This document shows positions 8,854-17,006 of a stretch of DNA of 64,000 nt, one piece after another. Below the pieces are notes generated by a model. The model saw only the letters and a list, made by a program, of their open reading frames with translations, was not told where the DNA came from and did no database searches. Location: NCBI RefSeq assembly GCF_013415905.1, contig NZ_CP058909.1, forward strand, positions 3,224,001-3,288,000, in the 5' to 3' direction. Every line of letters starts with the position of its first letter. The stretch's first letter is position 1. Source of the DNA: Halosimplex pelagicum. GTDB taxonomy: Archaea; Halobacteriota; Halobacteria; Halobacteriales; Haloarculaceae. The position numbers and the translations under genes are program-made.

Positions 8854-9834
8854 ATGAGCGACGAGACCCCGAACGTCGCGGTCGTCTGCCAGGGCGGCGG
8901 GAGCCACACGGCCTTCACCGCGGGCGTCCTCGGGGAGCTGTTCGACCACCCCGAGCCGGACGCGAACGTCGTCGGGTTCAGCGGCACGTCGGGAGGCGCC
9001 ATCTGCGCGCTGCTCGCCTGGTATGGCCGCGTCCACCCCGACCGCTCGCCGCGCGACCTGCTCGTCGAGTTCTGGGCGGACCTGGCCGCGCGACGGCCCG
9101 CCCATCGGTTCGCGAACGCCGCGGTCCAGTGGGGGAGCGGACTGGAACAGATGGGGTTCGCGGTCCCCGAGGTCAGCCCGTACCACTCGGCGGGCGCACG
9201 GTGGGGCCAGACGGAGATGCGCCGGCTGCTCGACCGCCACGTCGACTTCGCGGCGATCCCCGACCTCCTCGACGGGAGCGAGCCCGCGCTGCTCGTCAGC
9301 GCCATCGACGTGCTCTCCGGCGAGTTCGAGATCTTCCGCGAAGACGAGATCTGTCCGGAGGCGATCCTCGCCTCGGCGGCCGAGCCCCACCTGTTCGAGG
9401 CCGTCGAGTACGACGGCGGGCTCTACTGGGACGGGCTGTTCTCGAAGAACCCGCCGATACAGGACTTCATGACCATGGACGACGTCACCGACCCCGACGA
9501 GGTCTGGCTCGTGAAGATCAACCCCCAGGAGCGGGCGCGCGTCCCGAAGACGATGGCCGAAATCAACGACCGGCGCAACGAACTTGCGGGGAACCTCTCG
9601 ATGAACGGCGAGATCCGGTTCGTCAAACAGGTCAACGAGTGGATCGAGAAGGGATACCTCCCGGACCGCTACACCCACACGGAGATCAAGCGGATCCGCT
9701 TTCGCCGACAGGGGCTCGACTGGCGGACGAAACTCGACCGCAGCCCGGAGTTCATCGACCGCCTCATCCGCGACGGCGAGCAGGCCGCCGCGTCGTTCCT
9801 CGACGAGCGGGCGGGCGAGTCGGCGGCTCAGTAG
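8854..9834 (+). CDS. phaZh1: Patatin-like hydrolase, probable PHA depolymerase (PhaZh1-like)
   Basis: 326 residues. The patatin fold is shown by the oxyanion loop GGGSHTAFTAG (Gly14-16), the nucleophile elbow GTSGG with Ser46, and the DGG motif with Asp187 forming the Ser-Asp dyad. In Haloferax mediterranei a patatin-like protein with the same residue layout, PhaZh1, degrades native polyhydroxyalkanoate granules and sits beside a hydroxybutyrate dehydrogenase gene. Here too the next gene is such a dehydrogenase, in convergent orientation with a 7-bp overlap, and a short-chain fatty acid transporter lies on the other side. A general phospholipase role is the alternative. Confidence 0.8.
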   Translation: MSDETPNVAVVCQGGGSHTAFTAGVLGELFDHPEPDANVVGFSGTSGGAICALLAWYGRVHPDRSPRDLLVEFWADLAARRPAHRFANAAVQWGSGLEQMGFAVPEVSPYHSAGARWGQTEMRRLLDRHVDFAAIPDLLDGSEPALLVSAIDVLSGEFEIFREDEICPEAILASAAEPHLFEAVEYDGGLYWDGLFSKNPPIQDFMTMDDVTDPDEVWLVKINPQERARVPKTMAEINDRRNELAGNLSMNGEIRFVKQVNEWIEKGYLPDRYTHTEIKRIRFRRQGLDWRTKLDRSPEFIDRLIRDGEQAAASFLDERAGESAAQ

Positions 9835-10703
9835 GTGAGGCTCATCCCGCCCTCGTGGGTCATGTCGCCGCCGTCGAGGTGTCTGCTGTGGTGTGAACAG
9901 CCCATGACGAAGAGGTTCGCGACCTCGTAGGGCTCCATCATCTCCTTGACGCGCGTCCGCTCCAGCATGACCTTCTCGACGACCTCGTCGACGGTCATGT
10001 CGCGGCGGTCGGCGGTGTCGGGCAACTGCTTGGCGACGAGCGCCGTCTTGACGTAGGCGGTGCTGACGGTGAACGCCCGGATCGCCCCCTCCCCCTCGGC
10101 GGCGATGGACTGGGTGAGCCCGCGGAGGCCGAACTTCGTCGTGTTGTACGCGACCTTGTCGCGGGTGACGATGTGGCCGTGGACCGAACACATATTGGCG
10201 ACGACCCCCCGTCCGTCGTCGTTGTCCCGGAACTGCGGGAAGCAGTGTTTCGCGAGGACCAGCGGGGCGCGCTGCATCACGTCGTGCATCAGGTCGTACT
10301 TCTCGATCGGGAACGACTCGATGGGGGCGACGGTCTGGAGGCCCGCGTTGTTGATCAGGTACCGGACCGACCCCAGGTCGGCGGCCGCCTCGACGATCCG
10401 TTCCAGGTCGGCGTCGTCGGTCAGGTCGGCGACGACCGTCTCGACGCGCCCGGGAAGGTCTAGGTCCGCCGCCATCGACCGCGTCTCCGCGAGCCCCGCT
10501 TCGTCGCGGTCGGTCGCGACCGCGGTGAGCCCGTTCGCCGCGAACGCCAGCGCCGTCGCCCGCCCGATCCCGGCGCCGCCGCCGGTGACGATGGCGACGT
10601 TCTCGCTCGCGTAGTTCGGGTCGTCGACCACGAGGAGGTCGTCCCGCGTCAGTTCGCTCGGGCCGTACTTCTCCATCGCCTCCTCGACTGTCATATCTGC
10701 CAT
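9828..10703 (-). CDS. bdhA: SDR-family oxidoreductase, probable 3-hydroxybutyrate dehydrogenase
   Basis: 291 residues. Short-chain dehydrogenase motifs are GGGAGIGRA (NAD binding, near residue 42), NNAG (about residue 118), the catalytic CSVHG Ser and YNTTKFG (YxxxK). A PYEVANLFVMGCS segment and a terminal GGMSLTY follow the usual SDR tail. An N-terminal extension of about 33 residues (MADMTVEEAMEKYG...) precedes the Rossmann fold. The NAD preference is suggested by ATDRDEAG after the second strand. Assignment to 3-hydroxybutyrate rests on similarity and on the PhaZh1-like neighbour. Confidence 0.78.
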   Translation of the reverse strand: MADMTVEEAMEKYGPSELTRDDLLVVDDPNYASENVAIVTGGGAGIGRATALAFAANGLTAVATDRDEAGLAETRSMAADLDLPGRVETVVADLTDDADLERIVEAAADLGSVRYLINNAGLQTVAPIESFPIEKYDLMHDVMQRAPLVLAKHCFPQFRDNDDGRGVVANMCSVHGHIVTRDKVAYNTTKFGLRGLTQSIAAEGEGAIRAFTVSTAYVKTALVAKQLPDTADRRDMTVDEVVEKVMLERTRVKEMMEPYEVANLFVMGCSHHSRHLDGGDMTHEGGMSLTY

Positions 10704-10776
10704 GCGTCGACGACGGACCGAACGCGGTAATAGCTACGGGACGGCCGACCCGGCGAGCGACGAGCCGCGGACCGAC

Positions 10777-11148
10777 TCACTCGGCGGCCTCGGGATCGCT
10801 GGGGAGCGTCGCCGCGAGCCGTTCGGCGACCATCGGGCTGACCAGCCCGGCCAGCTCCATCGCCTCCGTCTCGTGGTCGTCGAGGTCGAGCACCCCCCGG
10901 AAGAACCACGAGACGGTCACGTACGTCTCGTGGAGCTGTTCGGCCCGCTCGCGGCCCGCCTCGGTCAGCGTCACGCCCTCGTATGGTTCGTAGGCCACCA
11001 GCCCGTCGTCGGCGAGCCGCTGGCACATCTCCGTCGCCGCCGCCGGCGACCTGTCGAGCATCTCGGCCATCCTCCCCGGCGGAACCGGCGGACTGCGCCG
11101 GTGTTCCGCGATGTAGATGGCCAGGAGGTACTGTGGCACCCTGTTCAT
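10777..11148 (-). CDS. DtxR-family metal-dependent transcriptional regulator
   Basis: 123 residues. A winged helix-turn-helix (QYLLAIYIAEHR, VPPGRMAEMLDRSPAAATEMCQRL, DGLVAYEPYEGVTLTEAGRERAEQ) is followed by a short dimerisation region with likely metal ligands (DDHETEAMELAGLVSP). No SH3-like third domain is present, as in haloarchaeal Idr/SirR proteins that control iron genes. The upstream region contains a perfect 14-bp palindrome between a TATA-like box and the predicted transcript start, implying autoregulation. A 21-codon ORF overlaps the ATG by ATGA. Confidence 0.85.
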   Translation of the reverse strand: MNRVPQYLLAIYIAEHRRSPPVPPGRMAEMLDRSPAAATEMCQRLADDGLVAYEPYEGVTLTEAGRERAEQLHETYVTVSWFFRGVLDLDDHETEAMELAGLVSPMVAERLAATLPSDPEAAE

Positions 11149-11210
11149 CGGTCCGGGCCGAACCCCGCTGGGTCGTCCGCCTCACTCGATACGGGCGACT
11201 CCCGTCGCAT
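11146..11210 (-). other. 21-codon leader ORF coupled to the DtxR-type gene
   Basis: An ATG at 11210 opens a 21-codon frame (begins MRRESPVSSEADD) whose TGA overlaps the regulator's ATG as ATGA. The ATG lies about 25 bp after a TTTATA box (11233-11238), where haloarchaeal transcription normally begins. A leaderless transcript would therefore start translation in this small ORF and reach the regulator by re-initiation. The peptide is not recognised; the frame could be fortuitous in G+C-rich DNA. Confidence 0.35.
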
Positions 11211-11214
11211 GGGA

Positions 11215-11228
11215 TTAGGCTAGCCTAA
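11215..11228. promoter_or_regulatory. DtxR/Idr-type operator (perfect 14-bp palindrome)
   Basis: The sequence TTAGGCTAGCCTAA is its own reverse complement. It resembles the TTAGG...CCTAA elements bound by iron-dependent regulators of the DtxR family. It lies between a TATA-like box (11233-11238, read on the minus strand) and the predicted start at about 11210, the position expected for repression of the DtxR-type gene. The same TATA region could be read on the plus strand (TATAAA), but no plus-strand gene follows. Confidence 0.75.
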
Positions 11229-11442
11229 ATCGTATAAAGAGGTTCCGGATTTTAGGGCGACCGAAATTACGGTGAGCAGTGTACAAGAGAGGACCGCACG
11301 CCGCGACTGGGCGCCCGAAAACCGGGGCACGACCGAGCAGCGGGGGTCCAGACCGACTACGTACTGTTTGGCTGGCGGGTCGGGCGAGGTTCCCGGAGCG
11401 TCCCGTCACCGCGGGGGAAATCTCACCGTCGATGAGACGGCG
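11229..11442. other. Intergenic region without a supported gene
   Basis: About 210 bp between the DtxR promoter and the end of the YegP-repeat gene. Short open frames on the plus strand show no family-like features. No tRNA, repeat or clear terminator was seen. Confidence 0.5.
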
Positions 11443-12987
11443 TCAGGCGTCTAGCTCGGCGTTCGGGGCGTTGCGTTTGACGCTCTCGATACCGTCCCGG
11501 GCCCCGCTGCGGTCGCTGTACCCCTGGCCGCTGTCCATCAGGATGTTGCCGTTGCGGTGGCGGAGCCGCCAGCGGTGTTCGCCGCCGGCGTCCTCGTAGA
11601 TCTCGAAGGCGGCGCGACCGATGTCGAGGGCGTCCGCCTCGGGCGCGTACTCGCGGACGCGGTCGACCGCCTGCTCCGCCTCGTCGCGCGAACTGTACCC
11701 CTCGCCGCTGTCGGCGAGGATCTCGCCGTTGTCGCTCAGGAGCCGCCAGCGGTGTTCGCCGGCGTTGTCCTCGTAGACCTCGAACTCCAGGTCGTCGACG
11801 CGCTCGCGGACCCGGTCGACCGCCCTGTTGGCGTCGTTGCGACGGGTGTACCCCTCGCCGCCGTCGGCGAGGATCTCGCCGTTGCGGTGGACGAGCCGCC
11901 AGCGCCACTCGTCGGCCTCGTCGCGGTAGACCTCGAAGCCGGCGGGGTCGAACCAGAGGTAGTCGGCCGGCCCGACGTACGACTGGACGCGGTCGACGGC
12001 CCGCTGGACGTTGCTCCGCGAGGCGTAGCCCTCGCCGCCGTCGCCGAGGACGTTCCCGTTGTCGTGGCGGAGCCGCCAGCGGTACTCGCCGGCGCTGTCC
12101 TCGTAGACCTCGATCGTCCCCTGGCTCTCCCGTTCCTCGACGGGTTCGAACTCGTCGTCCTCGTCGGGGATCTCCGCCTCGCGCTCGAACAGCAGCGTCG
12201 TCGCGCCGAGGGCGTTGCGGCGGACGCTGGCCATCCCCTTCTGGGCGTTGTGTTTGCGGGTGTAGCCCTGACCGCTGTCGGCGACGACGTTGCCGTTGCG
12301 GTGGCGGAGCCGCCAGCGCCACTGCTCGCTCGTGTCCTCGTACAGTTCGAATCGCGCCTGGCTCTCGTGGAGCGCGGCGAGCGTCGCCTCCAGGTCCGCC
12401 GACTCGCTCTCGCTCGCGCCCGTCGCGTCCCGGGCCTCCTCGAGCTCCGCCGCCAGCTGGTCGCGTTCCCGCTCAACTTCGGCGAGTTCGGCCTCCAGGT
12501 CCGCGCTCCTGCCCTCGCTCGCCGCCAGGTCCTCGCGGGTCACGCCCGCTATCAGCGGTGCGACGACGCCGACCAGCGTGATGATCGCGAGCCCGACGGC
12601 GTAGAGGACGATGACGGGCTGGTTACCCGTCTGGACGTTCCAGTCCGCCGGGAACACCAGCACGAACCAGGCCGCCGCGACGAAACAGACGGCCTGCCCG
12701 AGATACGCCGCGTAGTTGGCCCACGGCTGGAGCGGTAGCCTGATCACGGATCCCGCGACCAGCATCGCGAGGCCGACGGCCGCGACGAAGATGCTCACTT
12801 CACGGAGGGTGAACCCCGAACCCCCGGCCGCCGACGAACTCGGCAGGAACAGGACGACCCCCAGCGTCCCCAGCACCAGCCCCGTCAGGAACACCCAGTA
12901 CCCCCGAACCTCGTCGTGTGTCGTCGGTTCCCCGACTCGATCCCGATACACGCCGTACAGCAGCCCGTCGTTTGTCTCGGATGCCAT
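11443..12987 (-). CDS. Membrane protein with coiled coil and five DUF1508 (YegP-like) repeats
   Basis: 514 residues in three parts. Residues about 25-165 hold four hydrophobic segments. Residues about 170-230 are an Ala/Glu-rich coiled coil. From about residue 240 there are five copies of a roughly 50-residue repeat, each with the pattern YED...WRWRLRHRNGN, D-G/S-GEGY and a helix ending V-R or V-K. This is the YegP/DUF1508 module, usually present once or twice. The function of the module is unknown. The promoter on the minus strand has TTTTAAGTA about 25-35 bp before the ATG. The gene stands alone. Confidence 0.8.
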   Translation of the reverse strand: MASETNDGLLYGVYRDRVGEPTTHDEVRGYWVFLTGLVLGTLGVVLFLPSSSAAGGSGFTLREVSIFVAAVGLAMLVAGSVIRLPLQPWANYAAYLGQAVCFVAAAWFVLVFPADWNVQTGNQPVIVLYAVGLAIITLVGVVAPLIAGVTREDLAASEGRSADLEAELAEVERERDQLAAELEEARDATGASESESADLEATLAALHESQARFELYEDTSEQWRWRLRHRNGNVVADSGQGYTRKHNAQKGMASVRRNALGATTLLFEREAEIPDEDDEFEPVEERESQGTIEVYEDSAGEYRWRLRHDNGNVLGDGGEGYASRSNVQRAVDRVQSYVGPADYLWFDPAGFEVYRDEADEWRWRLVHRNGEILADGGEGYTRRNDANRAVDRVRERVDDLEFEVYEDNAGEHRWRLLSDNGEILADSGEGYSSRDEAEQAVDRVREYAPEADALDIGRAAFEIYEDAGGEHRWRLRHRNGNILMDSGQGYSDRSGARDGIESVKRNAPNAELDA

Positions 12988-13241
12988 GTCTCAATATTGA
13001 TATTACTTCCCAGGTACTTAAAATCAGTTGGCGGTCAGCGATCACGATGCCGATCGAAACGGCACGATTCGCCCGATATCTCGTGGTTCGGCTGTTCCTT
13101 CGACGTGCTGGGTTTCGGTAGCGGCCAAAATTGGCTGTCCCCGTGGCCGACCCGCAGTGACACCGCACGCGGTCGTCGGTGTTCCGGCGATGGCACCTAA
13201 TTCGATATCGCGGATAGCGATATACGAGTCGTGGGCGGGCC
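12988..13241. other. Intergenic, with a 7-bp inverted repeat after ahbC
   Basis: Holds the promoter of the YegP-repeat gene (TTTTAAG-type box near 13014-13024) and, just beyond the ahbC stop, a perfect inverted repeat ATATCGC (13205-13211) / GCGATAT (13217-13223) with a five-base loop. This may be a terminator-like hairpin or an operator. No gene was recognised here. Confidence 0.45.
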
Positions 13242-14456
13242 TCAGTCCGCGGCGCCCGGAACGTCCCGCTCGCCGTCGATCCCGCGCTCTTCGGGGGTGA
13301 GATAACACTGCGGGTCCGGGCCGAAGGGGTCGTCGCCGTCCGACAGCGCCCGCAGGCGGGAGCCGCCGCGGCAGATGTCCTGATACCGACAGTCGGCGCA
13401 GCGGCCGGTGAGGTGTTCCTCCCGGTCGCGGAGCGCCCCGAGCAGCGGGTTGGACTCGTCGGTCCAGATGTCACCGAACGGGCGGTCGCGGACGTTGCCC
13501 AGCGAGTAGCCCTGCCAGAACTGCGTGAGGTGGACGTTGCCCTGGTAGTCCACGTCCGCGATCCGCTCGCCCGTCGGGTCGCCGCCGTTGGTCAGGAGGT
13601 ACCCGCGGATCCGGTCGGCCATCGCCTCGCCCAGCTCTCGGCGGGCGTACTCGACGAGGTAGGCCGCGTCGGCGTAGTTGCCCACCAGCAGCGTCTCGAT
13701 CTCGTGGCCTGCGTCGTGGTACTCGCGGGTCAGCTCGCAGACCCGCCGGACCGCTCTCCGACGCTCCTCGGGGGTGAGGTCCACATCCTGGATCTCGGCG
13801 CCGCGCCCGCCGTAGTCGAGGTGGTAGAAACAGAAGCGGTCGACGCCGCGGTCGGCCAGCAGGTCGACCACGTCTTCGAGGTCGTCGGCGTTGTGTCGGG
13901 TGATCGTGTAGCGGAGCCCGGTCTTCAGCCCCGCCGACTGGGAGGCCTCGATCCCCTCCAGTGCGCGCTCGAACGCGCCCTCCTGGCCGCGGAACGCGTC
14001 GTTGCGCTCGGGCATCCCGTCGACGGAGACGCCGACGTACTGCAGGCCCGCGTCCCGGAGTGCGGCGGCCCGCTCCTCGGTCAGCAGCGTGCCGTTGGTC
14101 GAGAGGACGGGTCGCAGCCCGGCGTCGCTGGCGTGGTCGACCAGTTCGACCAGATCCTCCCGGGCCAGCGGCTCGCCGCCCGAGAAGAGGACGACGGGCG
14201 CGCCGAACTCGGCGAGTTCGTCGAGGAACTGTTTGCCCTCCGCCGTGGTCATCTCGCCGGGGGCGGGCTCGGTCTCGGCGGCGGCGTAGCAGTGGTCGCA
14301 GTAGAGGTTGCACTGCTTCGTGCAGTTCCAGACGACGACCGGCCGGCGCTGCTTGCGCTCGCGGATCTGCGCCTTCTCGGACTCGTCGGCGGCGTCGTAG
14401 CGGAGGCCGTCGCCCTCCGCGTCCAGATCGCAGAGGAGCTTGCTGACCGAGATCAC
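13242..14456 (-). CDS. ahbC: Radical SAM/SPASM protein AhbC (12,18-didecarboxysirohaem deacetylase)
   Basis: 404 residues. The radical SAM cluster motif is CNLYCDHC (CxxxCxxC, about residues 45-52). Downstream come FSGGEPLAR, VSVDGMPERNDAF, then VDYQGNVHLTQFWQGYSLGNVRDRPFGDIW (continuous in the protein, residues about 315-344). The SPASM-type C-terminal cysteines are CADCRYQDICRG and DPQCYL. This combination is that of AhbC, which removes acetate side chains from didecarboxysirohaem in the alternative haem pathway of archaea. The start overlaps the stop of the upstream small gene by ATGA. AhbD, the next pathway enzyme, is encoded divergently nearby. Confidence 0.85.
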   Translation of the reverse strand: MISVSKLLCDLDAEGDGLRYDAADESEKAQIRERKQRRPVVVWNCTKQCNLYCDHCYAAAETEPAPGEMTTAEGKQFLDELAEFGAPVVLFSGGEPLAREDLVELVDHASDAGLRPVLSTNGTLLTEERAAALRDAGLQYVGVSVDGMPERNDAFRGQEGAFERALEGIEASQSAGLKTGLRYTITRHNADDLEDVVDLLADRGVDRFCFYHLDYGGRGAEIQDVDLTPEERRRAVRRVCELTREYHDAGHEIETLLVGNYADAAYLVEYARRELGEAMADRIRGYLLTNGGDPTGERIADVDYQGNVHLTQFWQGYSLGNVRDRPFGDIWTDESNPLLGALRDREEHLTGRCADCRYQDICRGGSRLRALSDGDDPFGPDPQCYLTPEERGIDGERDVPGAAD

Positions 14457-14833
14457 GCCTCTTCACCCCCGCTCTCGCCGGAGCGCGCGTCGCCGTCGGC
14501 CTCGACCGCCTCGCCGGCGCGCTCGGAGAGGGCGACGCCGTCGGCGGCGAACCGTCGGGTCTCGTCGGCGGGACAGAGCCACAGCGCCTCGGCGCTCCAG
14601 GCGAACAGCTGCGCGGCCTGTTCGCGGGCGATATCGGCCGAGGGGGCGCTGACGCTGCCGGCGTGGGTCAGGGGGTCGTCGGTGGCCTCGCGGACGAACA
14701 GCTCCCACTCCCGAGTCACGTCGCCGCGGGGCGCGTCGACGGTCGCGTCGAGGGGCGGGTCGCCCGGCTCGCGGTCGCCGGAATCGCGGTCGTCGGGGTC
14801 GGACATATCGGACGAGACGGCCTCGCCCTTCAT
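14453..14833 (-). CDS. PaaB-like small protein, partner candidate of AhbC (Htur_1727-like)
   Basis: About 126 residues from ATG 14833, which lies about 25 bp after a GAAAATC box and may be leaderless; GTG 14839 and ATG 14806 are alternatives. After an acidic disordered head, residues about 42-100 (REWELFVREATDD, HAGSVSAPSADIAREQAAQ, EALWLCPADE) resemble the PaaB fold of phenylacetyl-CoA oxygenase and the haloarchaeal family described as radical-SAM-partnered (Htur_1727 type). It is followed by ahbC with a four-base overlap. A role as scaffold or redox partner in haem synthesis is inferred only from this coupling. Confidence 0.65.
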   Translation of the reverse strand: MKGEAVSSDMSDPDDRDSGDREPGDPPLDATVDAPRGDVTREWELFVREATDDPLTHAGSVSAPSADIAREQAAQLFAWSAEALWLCPADETRRFAADGVALSERAGEAVEADGDARSGESGGEEA

Positions 14834-14907
14834 ACTCACCGCACCGGATTTTCACTCCCTGGGAACGCGGCGGCCCGCTTAGGTGGCGCGGTCCGAACTC
14901 CACGGCG

Positions 14908-15003
14908 ATGACCGAGACTCGAACGGGTCCGCCGGGAGCCGCCGACGGGAAGCCGAACTCGGAGCGCGAACGCCCGACCGCTCGCCGACGGAGGTGCCGC
15001 TGA
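14908..15003 (+). other. 31-codon leader ORF ending on the ahbD start
   Basis: ATG at 14908 opens a 31-codon Arg-rich frame (begins MTETRTGPPGAADG) whose TGA (15001-15003) overlaps the ahbD ATG as TGATG. It could couple translation to ahbD or be chance. No homologue is recognised. Confidence 0.3.
14989..14995 (+). promoter_or_regulatory. Shine-Dalgarno deciding the ahbD start
   Basis: GGAGGTG lies seven bases before the ATG at 15003, a strong match to the 16S rRNA tail. It supports that start over the longer open frame beginning with GTG at 14883, whose 40 extra residues are not family-like. Confidence 0.8.
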
Positions 15004-16133
15004 TGCGGCCGCCCGTCGACACCGCCGAGCGGCCGCTCGTCCTCATCTGGGAGGTGACTCAGGCCTGCGAGTTGACCTGCGACCACTGCCGGGCCGACGC
15101 ACAGCCGGCTCGCCATCCCGACGAGCTCTCGACGGCCGAGGGGAAGGAACTGCTCGACCAGGCGGCCGACTTCGGCGAGCGCCAGCTGGTCGTCCTCTCG
15201 GGCGGCGACCCGATGAAGCGGCCGGATCTCGTCGATCTGGTCGACTACGGGACCGACCGGGGCCTCACGGTCTCGCTGACCCCCAGCGGGACGGACGAAC
15301 TCGACGCCGACTCGATCGGGGCGCTGGCCGACGCGGGGCTCAAGCGGATGGCGCTCTCGCTCGACGGCGCGACGCCCGAGCGCCACGACGCCTTCCGCGG
15401 CGAGTCGGGGAGTTTCGAGGCGACGATGCGGGCGGCGAGACAGGCTCAGGAGGCGGGGATCCCGCTGCAGATCAACACGACCGTCTGCGCCGACACCGTC
15501 GAGGACCTGCCGGCGATCCGCGACGCGGTGGCCGAACTCGGCGCGGTGCTGTGGAGCGTGTTCTTCCTCGTGCCCGTCGGTCGCGGGCAGGTGTTGGACC
15601 CCGTTTCGCCCGAGCGCGCCGAGCGGGTCATGGAGTGGCTGGCCGAGGTGGCCGACGAGGCGCCGTTCGGCCTGAAGACGACCGAGGCGCCTCACTACCG
15701 TCGAGTCCGCCGGCAGGCGGCCGCCGAATCGGCGGGTGCGTCGGGAGCGGGGAGCGGGGGGCCGACCGACGACGAGAACCGGCGGGCGAGCGTCCTCGCG
15801 GGCGACGGCTTCGCGTTCGTGAGCCACACCGGCGAGGTGTACCCGTCGGGGTTCCTGCCGCAGTCGGCGGGCACCGTCCCGGAGGACCACGTCGCCGAGG
15901 TGTACCGCGAGTCGGACCTGTTCACGGCGCTGCGGGACCGCGACGAACTGGCCGGGAAGTGCGGCGCCTGCCCGTTCAGGGGGGTGTGCGGCGGGAGTCG
16001 GTCGCGGGCGTACGCCCACACCGGGGACCCGCTGGCGAGCGACCCGCTCTGTGGGTACGTCCCGCCGGACTACGACGGGCCGCTCCCGTGGGACGACGCG
16101 GCCGACGCGGTCCGGGCCGACGGGCGCCCCTGA
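15003..16133 (+). CDS. ahbD: Radical SAM/SPASM protein AhbD (Fe-coproporphyrin III decarboxylase)
   Basis: 376 residues from the ATG with a strong ribosome site. The SAM-cluster motif is CELTCDHC (CxxxCxxC) following LVLIWEVTQA. The SPASM part has FVSHTGEVYPSGFLPQSAGT, CGACPFRGVCGGSRSRAY and DPLCGYVPP, giving the cysteines for an auxiliary cluster. These match the TIGR04053-type/AhbD group that decarboxylates Fe-coproporphyrin III to haem b. A hydrophilic insertion (about residues 240-262) is low complexity. It is divergent from the PaaB-like/ahbC operon, so both late steps of sirohaem-dependent haem synthesis lie together. Confidence 0.82.
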   Translation: MRPPVDTAERPLVLIWEVTQACELTCDHCRADAQPARHPDELSTAEGKELLDQAADFGERQLVVLSGGDPMKRPDLVDLVDYGTDRGLTVSLTPSGTDELDADSIGALADAGLKRMALSLDGATPERHDAFRGESGSFEATMRAARQAQEAGIPLQINTTVCADTVEDLPAIRDAVAELGAVLWSVFFLVPVGRGQVLDPVSPERAERVMEWLAEVADEAPFGLKTTEAPHYRRVRRQAAAESAGASGAGSGGPTDDENRRASVLAGDGFAFVSHTGEVYPSGFLPQSAGTVPEDHVAEVYRESDLFTALRDRDELAGKCGACPFRGVCGGSRSRAYAHTGDPLASDPLCGYVPPDYDGPLPWDDAADAVRADGRP

Positions 16134-16290
16134 CTCGCGAGACGGCTCTTCCCCGGGGCCGCGGCGGACATGTTCGATTCGTGTGACGTGCCCGAGGCGT
16201 CGGGTGCGGTCGCTCTCGGCGGGTCGCGGCCGATCGCGGCGGTCGTGTGTCGGTGCGATTATAACGGTCGTCCGGTAAGTGCCGGTAGCA

Positions 16291-16668
16291 ATGGTCCGTG
16301 ACCCGTTCGCGGACGACGAGGCGCCGGACCTCCAGGAGGTGCTCGACGCGCTCGACGACCCGGACTGTCGGGCGATCGTCAGCGCGCTGGAGGAACCGAT
16401 GACCGCCAGCGAGATCTCCGAGGAGAGCGACATCCCCCTGTCGACGACCTACCGCAAGCTCGACCGGCTGGAGGAGGCCCAGCTCCTGTTCGAGGGGACG
16501 GAGATCCGCCCGGACGGCCAGCACGCCAGCATCTACGAGGTCGACTTCGAGGAAGTCGTCATCGCTTTGACCGAGGAGCGCGAGTTCGAAACCGAGATCG
16601 CCCGTCGGCCGCGGACGCCGGACCAGCGCCTCGAATCGCTCTGGTCGGAGGTGCGCAAGGAAACATGA
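16291..16668 (+). CDS. Winged-helix transcriptional regulator (haloarchaeal HTH)
   Basis: 125 residues from ATG 16291. A TATA-like ATTATAA ends about 27 bp before it, so the mRNA is probably leaderless. The DNA-binding part is LDDPDCRAIVSALEEPMTASEISEESDIPLSTTYRKLDRL, an ArsR-like wing-helix (residues about 22-60). The tail has a YEVDFEEVVIAL strand. It overlaps the next membrane gene by ATGA; this HTH plus small membrane protein pair recurs in haloarchaea. The signal sensed is unknown. Confidence 0.82.
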   Translation: MVRDPFADDEAPDLQEVLDALDDPDCRAIVSALEEPMTASEISEESDIPLSTTYRKLDRLEEAQLLFEGTEIRPDGQHASIYEVDFEEVVIALTEEREFETEIARRPRTPDQRLESLWSEVRKET

Positions 16669-17006
16669 GCCCACACGCTACACCCGGTACCATCGTACTC
16701 GTCGCGTTGAAGACGATCACGCTCATCCTCGGCGGGATGATCACCTACTTCTCCTACAAGGCCTACCGCCGGAGCGGCGCCCGGCCGCTGTGGTATCTCG
16801 CGGTCGGGTTCGGGATCGTGACGGCCGGAACCTTCCTCGCGGGCGCCATCGACCAGGCGATACGCTTCTCGCTGTTCGGCGTGAACGTCCCCTTCTTCGG
16901 CGGCAACGTCGACAACCAGACGGTCGCCGACTTCGCGCTCGCCATCGAGAGCGCGCTGACCGCCACCGGCTTCGCCGTCATCGTCTACTCGCTGTACTCG
17001 GAGTAG
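16665..17006 (+). CDS. Small membrane protein paired with the HTH regulator (DUF7521-like)
   Basis: 113 residues with three to four membrane helices (IVLVALKTITLILGGMITYF, LWYLAVGFGIVTAGTFLAG, and a C-terminal helix ending VIVYSLYSE). YFSYKAYRRSG after helix 1 is a conserved cytosolic loop in this haloarchaeal family. Its ATG overlaps the regulator's stop, indicating one transcript. It may be a membrane sensor or target of the regulator, but nothing in the sequence proves it. Confidence 0.75.
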   Translation: MSPHATPGTIVLVALKTITLILGGMITYFSYKAYRRSGARPLWYLAVGFGIVTAGTFLAGAIDQAIRFSLFGVNVPFFGGNVDNQTVADFALAIESALTATGFAVIVYSLYSE

